Assembly: GCA_025360125.1 (NCBI GenBank)
Contig: JANYCU010000035.1
Coordinates: 62,001 to 126,000, forward strand
DNA: 64,000 nucleotides
Direction: 5' to 3'
DNA from: Armatimonadota bacterium
Lineage (GTDB): Bacteria; Armatimonadota; Fimbriimonadia; Fimbriimonadales; Fimbriimonadaceae
Part shown: piece by piece, positions 18,225 through 26,857 of the stretch
Layout of the letters: each line of letters starts with the position of its first letter
Numbering within the stretch: position 1 is the stretch's first letter
The notes under the pieces: model-generated
Database searches by the model: none
The model's input: only the letters and a program-made list of their open reading frames with translations
Told to the model about the DNA's origin: nothing
Position numbers and translations under genes: made by a program

Positions 18225-19772
18225 CTAGAATCGCGAAATGTCGGCTGAATTGACCAGAGCCAAAGCAACGCAATTGTCCTTATCCATGACTTTGATACGC
18301 CGCGAATCCGGAAAGCCAGTCCGCTTATGGTTGATGAGCAGCAGGTAAATCGGCTGACCTCTAAAGCTGCGACTCTGTTTGTAATCTACTTCGATTCGGT
18401 CGAGACTCTTGTCCAATTGTTCGGCGTCGGATCGGCCCTCGCTCTCGCTCGCGACAAAGTCCAGAATCGGATTTCCAGGCTTTACGACTATCGGCTGTTG
18501 AGTTGGAAACATGTAAATACCCGGCATGATCAGCGGCTTTTGGGTCATGGCAAAATACGAGACCATTCGCAAACCAGGGTTCCAAGTCGTGCGGTCAAAT
18601 GATGCTTCAAGGTTCAAATCGACTGTTACAACCAATGAACCCGCTGGGATCGCGTTCACCATTTTCTCGACTTGAATTGCTTCACGATTTCCTGCAGTTA
18701 GGTGGTTGTCGATTGGAATCAAGAGTCCAAGCCCGATCGCAAATAACACGCCCACCCGGGCCATTTCCATGGCTTTACTCGAGCTTTGTTTCCAAACGGT
18801 GAGAGCGAATAGAAACGCAAGGCCGATCGGCACAATTCGTCCATCCAGGTTCATGACGAGTTCCAGCCCATAGGGACAGATCAAGAACAAAACCAGAAAG
18901 AACAAGATAACTGGTATGTCGTCGCGCCGTAATTTGACAACCCGAAAAACGAATAGCAGTGCCAAAACACCAAACAGGATCGATGTACACAAATAAAGCT
19001 TTGGGCCAACCTCAAACGCTGACCGGATTAACCAAAGCTTGTTCAATGGCGTAGTAAATCTCCACTGCTTCGTCTCCGACGCAACTGAACCTATTTTAAA
19101 CAGGACTCCAACCAATAGCGTCAGCACGGTCGAGACCGTTAGGGTCGCCTTTCCGACAGGAGTTTTTCGCTCGACAAAGCCTTTATAGAACATCAAGGCG
19201 AGGATGATGAGGCTGACCATCATGTGCCCAAAATATGTGAGCAGAACCGTGATGAACAAAAAAAACATCCGATTCTTTGGAGCTTCAATCATCTCGGCAT
19301 AATAATAGATTAGGGGGATGAAGGATGCGGCGAACGCAAAATTGAGATAACCCATCAGCACCGAGACATTGAAGAACATCAACGGGGCAAAAAAGATTAC
19401 GGGCGAACAGCGGCCATCATTTCGACGCACTGACAACCGATATATTCCCAAAGACCATGCTCCGAGGGCGATCAATAGCAACCCGTGAACCACCAGTGCA
19501 GGATCGATAAACCGTCCCAGAACGGTCGAAATGATATCGACACCTAGGTTTGGCGTGAGTCCAAAATGAACAGAATAAAGGTCCTTCGTCGATGCCAAGT
19601 CGGCATCGCGAGTTAGGAGATAGTATCGGGACAGGTGATTTGGCAGGTCATGTAAAGGCAAATACTTTGTATAAAAGAGTCCACAAACACAAAAGGCTAC
19701 GAGTGACCAGTAAAACCTGGCATAAAACAAGTTTGGCAAAGGTGCCGACTCTTGACGACTTTCGGGGGGCAT
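18225..19772 (-). CDS. Polytopic membrane protein, GT-C-like, function unknown
   Basis: 515 residues with about 10-11 predicted helices, followed by a soluble C-terminal part from about residue 390. The first loop after helix 1 reads YTKYLPLHDLPNHLSRYY. An acidic residue in an early extracytoplasmic loop is typical of GT-C transferases, which use lipid-linked sugars outside the membrane. I cannot assign a specific family. It lies between the initiating sugar transferase and the Wzc-like gene, so decoration of the polysaccharide is a reasonable guess. A role as a transporter or polymer-modifying protein remains possible. Confidence 0.7.
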   Translation of the reverse strand: MPPESRQESAPLPNLFYARFYWSLVAFCVCGLFYTKYLPLHDLPNHLSRYYLLTRDADLASTKDLYSVHFGLTPNLGVDIISTVLGRFIDPALVVHGLLLIALGAWSLGIYRLSVRRNDGRCSPVIFFAPLMFFNVSVLMGYLNFAFAASFIPLIYYYAEMIEAPKNRMFFLFITVLLTYFGHMMVSLIILALMFYKGFVERKTPVGKATLTVSTVLTLLVGVLFKIGSVASETKQWRFTTPLNKLWLIRSAFEVGPKLYLCTSILFGVLALLFVFRVVKLRRDDIPVILFFLVLFLICPYGLELVMNLDGRIVPIGLAFLFALTVWKQSSSKAMEMARVGVLFAIGLGLLIPIDNHLTAGNREAIQVEKMVNAIPAGSLVVTVDLNLEASFDRTTWNPGLRMVSYFAMTQKPLIMPGIYMFPTQQPIVVKPGNPILDFVASESEGRSDAEQLDKSLDRIEVDYKQSRSFRGQPIYLLLINHKRTGFPDSRRIKVMDKDNCVALALVNSADISRF

Positions 19773-19780
19773 GCTCGGTT

Positions 19781-20461
19781 TTAGTATGCGCCCTTACCTG
19801 TGACGACGGCAACTGGCGTAAGCCACACGATTTTGATGTCGGTGCCAAAGCCGATCTCGTCGACATACTTCAAGTCCAACTCGATCATTTCGTTGAACGG
19901 CAAATCGCTGCGCCCCATTACCTGCCAAAAGCAGGTCATTCCTTGAGGAACTTCCATCCGCCGCCGTTCTGTATCTGTCAATTTATCGCCCTGGTGTACG
20001 GGCAGCGGGCGGGGGCCGACGAGGCTCATATGGCCCAGAAAAACGTTGATTAGCTGAGGAAGCTCGTCGATGCTAAATCGGCGCATGAAGCGACCGATGG
20101 GAGTAACCCGTGGGTCATTCTTCATTTTGAAAATCGCTCCATCCTTTTCGTTGTGATTTTCTTCAAATTCTGCTTGCCGAGAGTCCGCATCAACGTACAT
20201 GCTGCGGAACTTCAAGAAGTGAAAAATCTCGCAGTGATGGCCGTATCTTTGGCTCTTGTACACAACTGGCCCTGGCGAGAAAAGGTAGATGAGGACGGAA
20301 ACAATCAGGAACGGAATGAATAGGATTAGGAGCAAGAAACCAGCAGCAACTGCATCGAGCACTCGCTTTAGACGCAAATACCCGGCTGCATTCAATGCTT
20401 TTGGCTCCGCTTTTAGATCGTTTTCGATGACGATCACTTCATTCCCGCTTGTACGAATCAT
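19781..20461 (-). CDS. Undecaprenyl-phosphate sugar phosphotransferase (WcaJ/RfbP catalytic type)
   Basis: Starts repeat-unit synthesis by moving a sugar-1-phosphate from a UDP-sugar to undecaprenyl phosphate. The 226-residue protein is the short, catalytic-only form: one hydrophobic segment (residues about 34-57), then the conserved core with FLKFRSM, RFSIDELPQLINVFLG, MSLVGPRP and DLKYVDE. The long N-terminal membrane region of WcaJ/WbaP is absent, as in PglC-like enzymes. It is 8 bases upstream of the GT-C-like gene on the same strand. The donor could be UDP-glucose or another hexose. Confidence 0.92.
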   Translation of the reverse strand: MIRTSGNEVIVIENDLKAEPKALNAAGYLRLKRVLDAVAAGFLLLILFIPFLIVSVLIYLFSPGPVVYKSQRYGHHCEIFHFLKFRSMYVDADSRQAEFEENHNEKDGAIFKMKNDPRVTPIGRFMRRFSIDELPQLINVFLGHMSLVGPRPLPVHQGDKLTDTERRRMEVPQGMTCFWQVMGRSDLPFNEMIELDLKYVDEIGFGTDIKIVWLTPVAVVTGKGAY

Positions 20462-20545
20462 ACTTTACCAGCCTAAAAAAACAGGCAACATTGCCAAAGC
20501 TCAACGATGAGCTAAAAATATATTTGGTCAATTTCTTGACCGAAG

Positions 20546-22375
20546 TCACTCTACTGTAACCGATTTAGCAAGATTGCGAGGTTGATCGATGTCGCAGCCA
20601 TTCAACTTTGCCACATGGTAGGCAAACAATTGTAGCGGGATGATTGCTAACAAGGCATTAAGGAACTCGAATTTTGTCTTGGGAATCTTAATCACGTGTT
20701 CGGCAACTTGATCCATTAATTCGTCTTCCGATGTTGTGATTGCAATGATTCGTCCGCCTCGGGCTTGAACCTCCTTAATGTTTGACACCACTTTGTCGCG
20801 AATGTTCGGGTCGGTTGCGCCAAAAATTGAAACCACGTTCTCGGTGACTAGGGCTAAAGGTCCATGCTTCATTTCGCCAGCCGGATATTCCTGGGTCGGG
20901 ATGTAGGCAATCTCCTTCAGTTTCAATGCTCCTTCCATCGCTACAAAGGCATCCGCGCCTCGGCCCAAGAAGAAACAAAGCGGCATGTCCTTGTACTCTT
21001 CTGCAAGCTTTTCAATTTGCGGCTCCAACTTAAGACACTCCGCCATTAGCTCGTCCATTCGCCCAATTTCCGAAATCCACTCATCAATTCGGACTCCGGG
21101 TACCTCTTGAACCTGGGCGATATACAAAGCGAGGAGGGCAAATACCATCACCTGAGCGGTGTAAGCCTTGGTACTCGCAACCGAGATCTCTGGTCCGGCC
21201 TGGGTAAAAATCGTTCGGTCGCATTCGCGCGAGATGGCTGAACCAACGACATTGACGATTCCCAATGTTCGGATTCTTCTCTGCTTACAAAGTCTCAGTG
21301 CTGCAAGGGAATCAAGGGTCTCTCCGCTTTGGCTTACGAAAATTGCCAGCGACTTGGGTGAAAGTACCGGATCGCCGTAACGGAATTCCGACGAGAAGTA
21401 AACGTCGGTAGGCAATCGCAAGGCACTCTCAAACAGGTGCTTGCCCATCAGTCCGGCATGATATGCCGTTCCGCACGCGATGATATTCACTCGGTCGATC
21501 TCGTTCCAAACATGATCGCCAAAGATGCCTTCCAGTCGAATCTTGCCTTTCTCGTCGATGCGGCCCGTCGTGACCTGACGCATAACTTGAGGCTGTTCGT
21601 GGATCTCCTTTCGCATGAAGTGCTCGTACCCACCGCGCTCGGCGGCATCGATATCCCAATCGATATGAGTAGGTTCAATGGCTAATTCTTTACCATCTCC
21701 ATCAATGAGCCGGATCCGTTCTTTGGTCAAAATTGCGATCTGATTCTCCTCCATAATCACGACCTCTCGGGTGTATGGCAACAACGCGGGGATATCCGAC
21801 GCCAACATGTTCTCGCCAATTCCAATGCCAAGGACTAATGGCGACGAGTTTCTTACGCAAACGATCTTGCCTGGCTCGCTAAGGCTCATCACGACGAGGG
21901 CGTAGGCCCCGCGCAGTTTCTTGACTGCTTTCCGGACGGCTTCCTCGAGGGGAACTCCGTCGGTATATTCTCGGCCAATGACGTGAGCGGCCACTTCGGT
22001 GTCGGTCTGCGATGAAAATTTGTGAGAGTGAGCGACCAAGTCTTGCTTCAACTCAAGGTAGTTCTCGATGATCCCGTTGTGGATGATCGCGATCCGCTCG
22101 AATCGGTCGTAGTGGGGGTGAGCGTTTTCGTCGGTTGGTCCGCCGTGAGTGGCCCATCGGCTATGGGCGATTGCTAGCTCGGCGTGTTTTGGAGAATCGT
22201 GAAGGACCTTGCCAAGTTCGGAAAGCTTCCCCGCCTTCTTGGTGACTTGGATGCTTCCTCCGTCCAGATAGGCAATTCCTGCACTGTCATAGCCACGATA
22301 TTCGAGCCGCTTGAGTTGGTCAAAAACAACGTCAACCGCGTTCTTTGGTCCGACATATCCGGCGATTCCACACAC
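20546..22375 (-). CDS. glmS: Glutamine-fructose-6-phosphate aminotransferase
   Basis: Makes glucosamine-6-phosphate, the first step to UDP-GlcNAc for peptidoglycan and the polysaccharide locus. The 609-residue protein has Cys2 (MCGIAGYVG) as glutaminase nucleophile, then two SIS domains (FVSQSGETLDSL and the C-terminal KHGPLALV region), ending LAKSVTVE. The start is GTG at 22375. A TACACT hexamer lies 6 bases upstream (22387-22382), so the transcript has essentially no leader and there is no room for a glmS ribozyme. It closes the polysaccharide region on the same strand. Confidence 0.96.
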   Translation of the reverse strand: MCGIAGYVGPKNAVDVVFDQLKRLEYRGYDSAGIAYLDGGSIQVTKKAGKLSELGKVLHDSPKHAELAIAHSRWATHGGPTDENAHPHYDRFERIAIIHNGIIENYLELKQDLVAHSHKFSSQTDTEVAAHVIGREYTDGVPLEEAVRKAVKKLRGAYALVVMSLSEPGKIVCVRNSSPLVLGIGIGENMLASDIPALLPYTREVVIMEENQIAILTKERIRLIDGDGKELAIEPTHIDWDIDAAERGGYEHFMRKEIHEQPQVMRQVTTGRIDEKGKIRLEGIFGDHVWNEIDRVNIIACGTAYHAGLMGKHLFESALRLPTDVYFSSEFRYGDPVLSPKSLAIFVSQSGETLDSLAALRLCKQRRIRTLGIVNVVGSAISRECDRTIFTQAGPEISVASTKAYTAQVMVFALLALYIAQVQEVPGVRIDEWISEIGRMDELMAECLKLEPQIEKLAEEYKDMPLCFFLGRGADAFVAMEGALKLKEIAYIPTQEYPAGEMKHGPLALVTENVVSIFGATDPNIRDKVVSNIKEVQARGGRIIAITTSEDELMDQVAEHVIKIPKTKFEFLNALLAIIPLQLFAYHVAKLNGCDIDQPRNLAKSVTVE

Positions 22376-22381
22376 CTGTAA

Positions 22382-22387
22382 AGTGTA
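22382..22387 (-). promoter_or_regulatory. -10-like TACACT, leaderless start of glmS
   Basis: TACACT on the minus strand ends 6 bases before the GTG of glmS. This leaves no 5' leader for a ribosome site or a riboswitch. Confidence 0.45.
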
Positions 22388-22497
22388 CCTACCCCTGCGC
22401 GAAGCCGGAAAGCCGGGAGGCTTTTTGAAAATAAGCCTAAAAGGTTCTTAGCTTCTTTGCTTATTCCGTTTTTCTGCGTCCTCCGCTTCTTGGCTTC

Positions 22498-23778
22498 CTA
22501 TGTTTTTCGCAATCGCGTCATCGCAACCGTAGTGAACACCGCCGCAAAGCCGCACAACCACGCCACCGGAACAAGGGTTCCTGCGAGTCCACTGCCGCGC
22601 GTCATCACCGCATCCACCCCATCGACGGCCCATCTAACTGGAATAATCGCCGAAACGGTTTGCACCGCTTTGGGCATCATGGACATTGGGAACCACGCTC
22701 CACCCAGCATCGACATCATCAATACTGCAAGCACAGAAAGACCTCGGCTTTGCGCTTCGGTCTTGCCGAGAGATGCGACGAAAAGTCCGAATCCACCAGT
22801 CATGAGCGCAGCCGCAAGTGTGACCAGAACCAGTCCCAGCCAACTGCCCTCAACTCGAAAACCAAAGACCGCCATCCCGAAAAGCATGACTCCTGAAAAG
22901 ACAAAGAACGCAATTGCCCACGACCCGAGTCCTTTTCCAAGCACGAGTGATGTGGAGGCAACCGGCGCCGCCTTCATCCGCGTCCAGACCCCAGTTCGAC
23001 GGTCGCGCAATAAGCCCATCGCCGCATCGATGCCAAAGAACATGATCCCCTGCACCGCCATTCCACCAAAGATGTGGGCTCGAGTGGCGTTTTTATCTGC
23101 ATCGGACGAACTCGAAGCAGTCATCGAGGTCGCCTTGATCTCAAACGGCTGCTTCATGCCACCGCCATTCTCGGTTGAGCCCGCCACGCTTCCACTCCGA
23201 TTAAGTTGGGACATCTCGTCTATCATTCGCTGCCAACTTTCCTTTCGCTTCGGGTCGGTTTCCGCGCTCATCGCAAGTTGCATGTTGTTAATCGCGCCGT
23301 CACCCGACATTCCAGCTCGCGAAATTTCTTGCATAAGGGTTTGCATCAATGCGCCCTGCACCACCTGACGTTCGATGCTCTTGACCGGATCGTAAAGTTC
23401 CTCGATCTGGGGAGGATCGCCGGCGAACAGCGCAGTTTTAGCTTTTTCCGCAAACCCTTTTGGAAAAACGACGGCGACGCTTTTCTTGCCTTCTTTCACT
23501 GCGGTTTCGGCCGCCTTTCGATCGGTAACCTCAATAGCGATTGCATCGCTGGACTTCAGCTTCTCGATCATCTGGGTGGTGATCGGGTCGTTATCTTCGT
23601 TCACGACCAACACCGCAATTTTGGTCGCTGCTTTGGGGTCGCTCGCTCCGCCGCCCATCACAAATGTGAAGAAGGAGGCGATGGCGATGGGAACCATGAA
23701 ACTGATGAGCATGCCCTTTCGGTCGGCGGCGAAAAGACGGAGATCTTTTAAGGCAATGGCAAGTATGTGCTTTAACAT
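22498..23778 (-). CDS. ABC-2 type transporter permease
   Basis: A 426-residue permease of an ABC exporter. An N-terminal helix (residues about 22-42) is followed by a large extracytoplasmic domain up to about residue 240, then five more helices (residues about 245-420). This is the ABC2_membrane_3/YhgE-YbhR architecture used by drug or lipid exporters. Its ATG shares one base with the stop of the ATPase gene at 23778 (TAATG), so the two form a coupled pair. The substrate is unknown. Confidence 0.88.
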   Translation of the reverse strand: MLKHILAIALKDLRLFAADRKGMLISFMVPIAIASFFTFVMGGGASDPKAATKIAVLVVNEDNDPITTQMIEKLKSSDAIAIEVTDRKAAETAVKEGKKSVAVVFPKGFAEKAKTALFAGDPPQIEELYDPVKSIERQVVQGALMQTLMQEISRAGMSGDGAINNMQLAMSAETDPKRKESWQRMIDEMSQLNRSGSVAGSTENGGGMKQPFEIKATSMTASSSSDADKNATRAHIFGGMAVQGIMFFGIDAAMGLLRDRRTGVWTRMKAAPVASTSLVLGKGLGSWAIAFFVFSGVMLFGMAVFGFRVEGSWLGLVLVTLAAALMTGGFGLFVASLGKTEAQSRGLSVLAVLMMSMLGGAWFPMSMMPKAVQTVSAIIPVRWAVDGVDAVMTRGSGLAGTLVPVAWLCGFAAVFTTVAMTRLRKT

Positions 23779-24710
23779 TAGTCCCTCAGAGATTTCCCGG
23801 TGCTTTGAAGGAACACCTGTTCAAGTGAGCCGCGCTCGACCCGAAGGTCTTCGAAAGCAATATTATTTTGTTGAAGACGGTTCACAGATTCGGCGATGGC
23901 CCGGGCATAGTTAGTCGGCAGCATTTCAATGGTGTTATCCATGCGAATGACTTTGCCAAAGGCTGGCTCATTGAACAGTTTGTCGACTTGCTCCGTCGTC
24001 TCCGCGTCGCTGAACGCGAAGGTGAGTTTAAATCTTGATTCGAGAGTGCCGAGCAGTTGTTCAAGCGTTCCTTCGATCATCACTTTGCCGTTGTCGATGA
24101 TCGCGATTTGGTCGCACATACGCTCGATCTCCTCCATATAGTGGCTGGTGTAAATCAGCGTCATTCCGTCGGCTTTCAATTTTTCCAGCACGTCAAAAAT
24201 GGCGTTCCGACTTTGGGGGTCGACGCCAACGGTTGGCTCATCAAGGACGAGAAGTTTCGGTTTATGAATCAGTGCTACTGCGATATTAAGTCGGCGTTTC
24301 ATGCCGCCGGAAAAGTCTTTTATCGGTTCATTGGCCCGATCTTTGAGTCCAACGATGTCCAGGACTTCGTTCGCTCTCGCCTCCATTTCGGCTTTATCGA
24401 CTCCGTAGAGCGATGCAAAGAAAGAAAGGTTCTGATGACAGTTAATTTCATCGAAGAGGGCGATTTCTTGGGGAACATAGCCGATCTTCTGTCGGATCGG
24501 ATCAGTCTCCGATTTGATAGCTTGACCATCGATGAGGACTTGGCCCTGGTCAGGGTTGAGCGTGCCCACAATCATCGAGATCGTGGTCGACTTTCCCGCG
24601 CCGTTAGGGCCGAGGAGTCCGAAGCAAGTTCCCTGCTTGACTTCGAAACTGACTCCATCTACCGCCTTGATCTCGTCAAACGACTTGACTAACGACTGAA
24701 CCACAACCAC
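23778..24710 (-). CDS. ABC transporter ATP-binding protein
   Basis: A 310-residue ATPase partnering the permease that follows. It has Walker A GPNGAGKST, signature FSGGMKRRL, Walker B LLVLDEPTVGVD and an H-loop TSHYMEE. The extra C-terminal 80 residues are typical of DrrA/CcmA-like exporters. The start appears to be GTG 24710. A strong hairpin at 24761-24807 separates it from the upstream E1 gene, so it likely has its own promoter. Confidence 0.93.
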   Translation of the reverse strand: MVVVQSLVKSFDEIKAVDGVSFEVKQGTCFGLLGPNGAGKSTTISMIVGTLNPDQGQVLIDGQAIKSETDPIRQKIGYVPQEIALFDEINCHQNLSFFASLYGVDKAEMEARANEVLDIVGLKDRANEPIKDFSGGMKRRLNIAVALIHKPKLLVLDEPTVGVDPQSRNAIFDVLEKLKADGMTLIYTSHYMEEIERMCDQIAIIDNGKVMIEGTLEQLLGTLESRFKLTFAFSDAETTEQVDKLFNEPAFGKVIRMDNTIEMLPTNYARAIAESVNRLQQNNIAFEDLRVERGSLEQVFLQSTGKSLRD

Positions 24711-24760
24711 GCAGATTGGTACGAAACAGCAAGTACGAAAGTTGCAGGTTAGTTTGCAGT

Positions 24761-24807
24761 CGAGAGTTTGGAGTTAAGAGTTTATTTCTCCTAACTCCAA
24801 ACTCTCG
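24761..24807. terminator. Strong hairpin after the fused E1 gene
   Basis: A perfect 16-bp stem (24761-24776 with 24792-24807) encloses a small loop. It lies 9 bases past the E1 stop and before the ABC operon on the minus strand. There is no clear T-run, so it may act as a pausing or mRNA-end structure rather than a classic terminator. Confidence 0.55.
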
Positions 24808-24815
24808 GCTCCTAA

Positions 24816-26774
24816 CTATTCCATCACAACATTGATAGCATCCACGACCTGCTGAACATCCGGCAGCGCCGCGTATTCGTAAATCGGGTTATAGCCAACG
24901 TGGACATCGTCTCGGCAGACTAGCTGCGGTGGCGACAGGAACAAGTTAAATCGCTCGGGCTTGCTGACCATGTTGCTGATTATGCTCTCACCAAATCCGC
25001 ACGTCTTCGTATCTTCGTGGACTACAACCAGCCGTCCGGTCTTATCGACCGACTTCGTGATCGTTTCGTAGTCGCATGGCACAATCGAGATCAGGTCGAT
25101 GATTTCGCACGAAACGCCAGACTTTGCAACCGCTTCTTCTACCAATTCGATGGTGTTGCCATAGGTTACGATGGTGACATCTGAACCTTCAGCCACTATT
25201 CGCGCCTGTCCAAACGGAACGGGCTTGATGTCAGTCACTTCGCGTTGCATGCGAAAAATATGTTTGGGAATCAAAACGAACGAAGGATCGTCGCCATGGA
25301 TGCTTGTCCAAAGGATCCCCGCCGCGTCCTCCGGCGTGCTTGGAATTGCAACCCGCAACCCAGGAACGTGAGCCAAGGAAGCTTCGTTCGACTGGCTGTG
25401 CCACAAAGAACCGCCCGGCAAATACGCGCCATAAGGGGCGTAAATGGTGATCGGACACTTCCATTCGCCAAAGGATCGCCATCGGAGCGTCGACATGTTT
25501 GCGACGATCTGGTTCCAACCTGGCGAGATGAAGTCGATGAATTGAAGTTCGAACACGGGGCGCCAGCCATATGCGGCCATGCCGATTCCGACACCCATGA
25601 GGGTTGCTTCGGCGAGTGGTGAGTTGAAAACTTGCTTGGGGAACGACTCGCTGAGCCCTTTGGTTACTCCGAACACGCCACCCTTCGGATCTTCGATATC
25701 TTCACCAAAGAAGACAATCTTCGGATCGTTCTCAAGTGACTTTGTGAACGTCTGGTTGATGCTGGTGACCATCGTCATTCGACCGGGAGCGATTGGTGGT
25801 GCTTCGGCAACACAGGCTGCGCCCCAGCAGTCTTTCATCACTTCTTCGGCCAGCGGATCGTCTAACTTTTCTGCCTTTAAGTAGTCCTTATCGACTGAAT
25901 CGGCGATCTCATCTTGAATCTTTAGGAACGACTCTTCCGTCAGCGTTCCTTCCGAAATGAGTTCTTCTTTGAGGAGCCGAATCGGGTCTCGGTGAGTCAT
26001 CTCTTCGATTTCGTCGAGATCTCGGTAAACCCGGTGGTCGTCAGAGGAAGTGTGAGAAGACAAGCGGTCGAGATCGACCCACATCATCGTCGGACCATCG
26101 CCTTTGCGTGCCTTGTCGATCGCTTTCTTTCCGGCCTCAAAAACCTCACTCGTATGGCGACCGTCAACCTTCACGTAGGAATTCTCGTCTACGATTCCCA
26201 AATGGAAAGGAAGAAATTTCTCGGTCGGAGTCGAAATTCCGTATTTGTTATCTTCAACAACGAAAATTACAGGCAGGTTTTCTTGAACCGCGAAGTTCCA
26301 TGCTTCGAAGAACTCTCCCTGACGCGATGATGCGTCGCCGACCGTCGCGATAACCACAGAATCTTTTCCATCAAGCTTCATTGCCCATGCGGTACCACAT
26401 GCAGGTAAAAGGTTCGCCGCGGTGATCGTGCATACGCTAACAACGTTGTGCTTTCGGCTGCTGTAGTGGCCCGGCATTTGTCGCCCGCCGCTACTGCTTT
26501 CTCGCTTAGCGAAGTAGGCCACGGCGAGTTCATAGGTGGATAGGCCCCGGCCAAGCATCAAGCCACGGTCACGATAGTAAGGGTAAATGTAGTCATCTTC
26601 CCGCAAAGAAAGAGCCATTGCCCCCAGCGCCTCGTGCCCCATTCCAGAGACTTGGAACCAGCCTTTGCTCTGTCTAAGAAGAATGCCCTCTCGTCGGTCA
26701 CCCTCACGGCTCATCATCATGAGTCGGAGAAAATCGAGTTTATTGAGCACGTTAGATGCCTGAATTGTTGACAT
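24816..26774 (-). CDS. Fused 2-oxoacid dehydrogenase E1 (alpha + beta)
   Basis: Thiamine-diphosphate enzyme that decarboxylates a 2-oxoacid, probably branched-chain, and loads lipoyl-E2. It is a single chain of about 652 residues. The alpha part (1 to about 320) has the ThDP motif GDASSRQGEFFEAWN through EDNKYGIS, and SSHTSSDDHRVYR. The beta part (about 335-652) has FFGEDIEDPKGGVFGVTKGL, FNSPLAEATLMGVGIGMA and YAPYGAYLPGG. Separate subunits are the usual form. I chose ATG 26774 because GGAAAG lies 7 bases upstream; ATG 26789 is in frame but has no such site. E2 and E3 are not in the window. Confidence 0.9.
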   Translation of the reverse strand: MSTIQASNVLNKLDFLRLMMMSREGDRREGILLRQSKGWFQVSGMGHEALGAMALSLREDDYIYPYYRDRGLMLGRGLSTYELAVAYFAKRESSSGGRQMPGHYSSRKHNVVSVCTITAANLLPACGTAWAMKLDGKDSVVIATVGDASSRQGEFFEAWNFAVQENLPVIFVVEDNKYGISTPTEKFLPFHLGIVDENSYVKVDGRHTSEVFEAGKKAIDKARKGDGPTMMWVDLDRLSSHTSSDDHRVYRDLDEIEEMTHRDPIRLLKEELISEGTLTEESFLKIQDEIADSVDKDYLKAEKLDDPLAEEVMKDCWGAACVAEAPPIAPGRMTMVTSINQTFTKSLENDPKIVFFGEDIEDPKGGVFGVTKGLSESFPKQVFNSPLAEATLMGVGIGMAAYGWRPVFELQFIDFISPGWNQIVANMSTLRWRSFGEWKCPITIYAPYGAYLPGGSLWHSQSNEASLAHVPGLRVAIPSTPEDAAGILWTSIHGDDPSFVLIPKHIFRMQREVTDIKPVPFGQARIVAEGSDVTIVTYGNTIELVEEAVAKSGVSCEIIDLISIVPCDYETITKSVDKTGRLVVVHEDTKTCGFGESIISNMVSKPERFNLFLSPPQLVCRDDVHVGYNPIYEYAALPDVQQVVDAINVVME

Positions 26775-26806
26775 AAATCTGCTTTCCATTTCGCCGTTGA
26801 AAGGAT

Positions 26807-26825
26807 CGACAGGGGTTGCCTGTCG
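26807..26825. promoter_or_regulatory. Inverted repeat in the E1 leader
   Basis: CGACAGG (26807-26813) and CCTGTCG (26819-26825) form a perfect 7-bp inverted repeat with a 5-base centre. It lies between a minus-strand -10-like TACAAT (26838-26833) and the E1 start, and could be an operator or a leader hairpin. Confidence 0.4.
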
Positions 26826-26857
26826 CCTTCCTATTGTACCGCTTTCATTAATGACGC

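Noticed and set aside
22376-22497. Possible glmS ribozyme or riboswitch next to glmS
   Set aside because: The -10-like TACACT lies only 6 bases before the GTG, leaving no leader, and no ribozyme core is visible.
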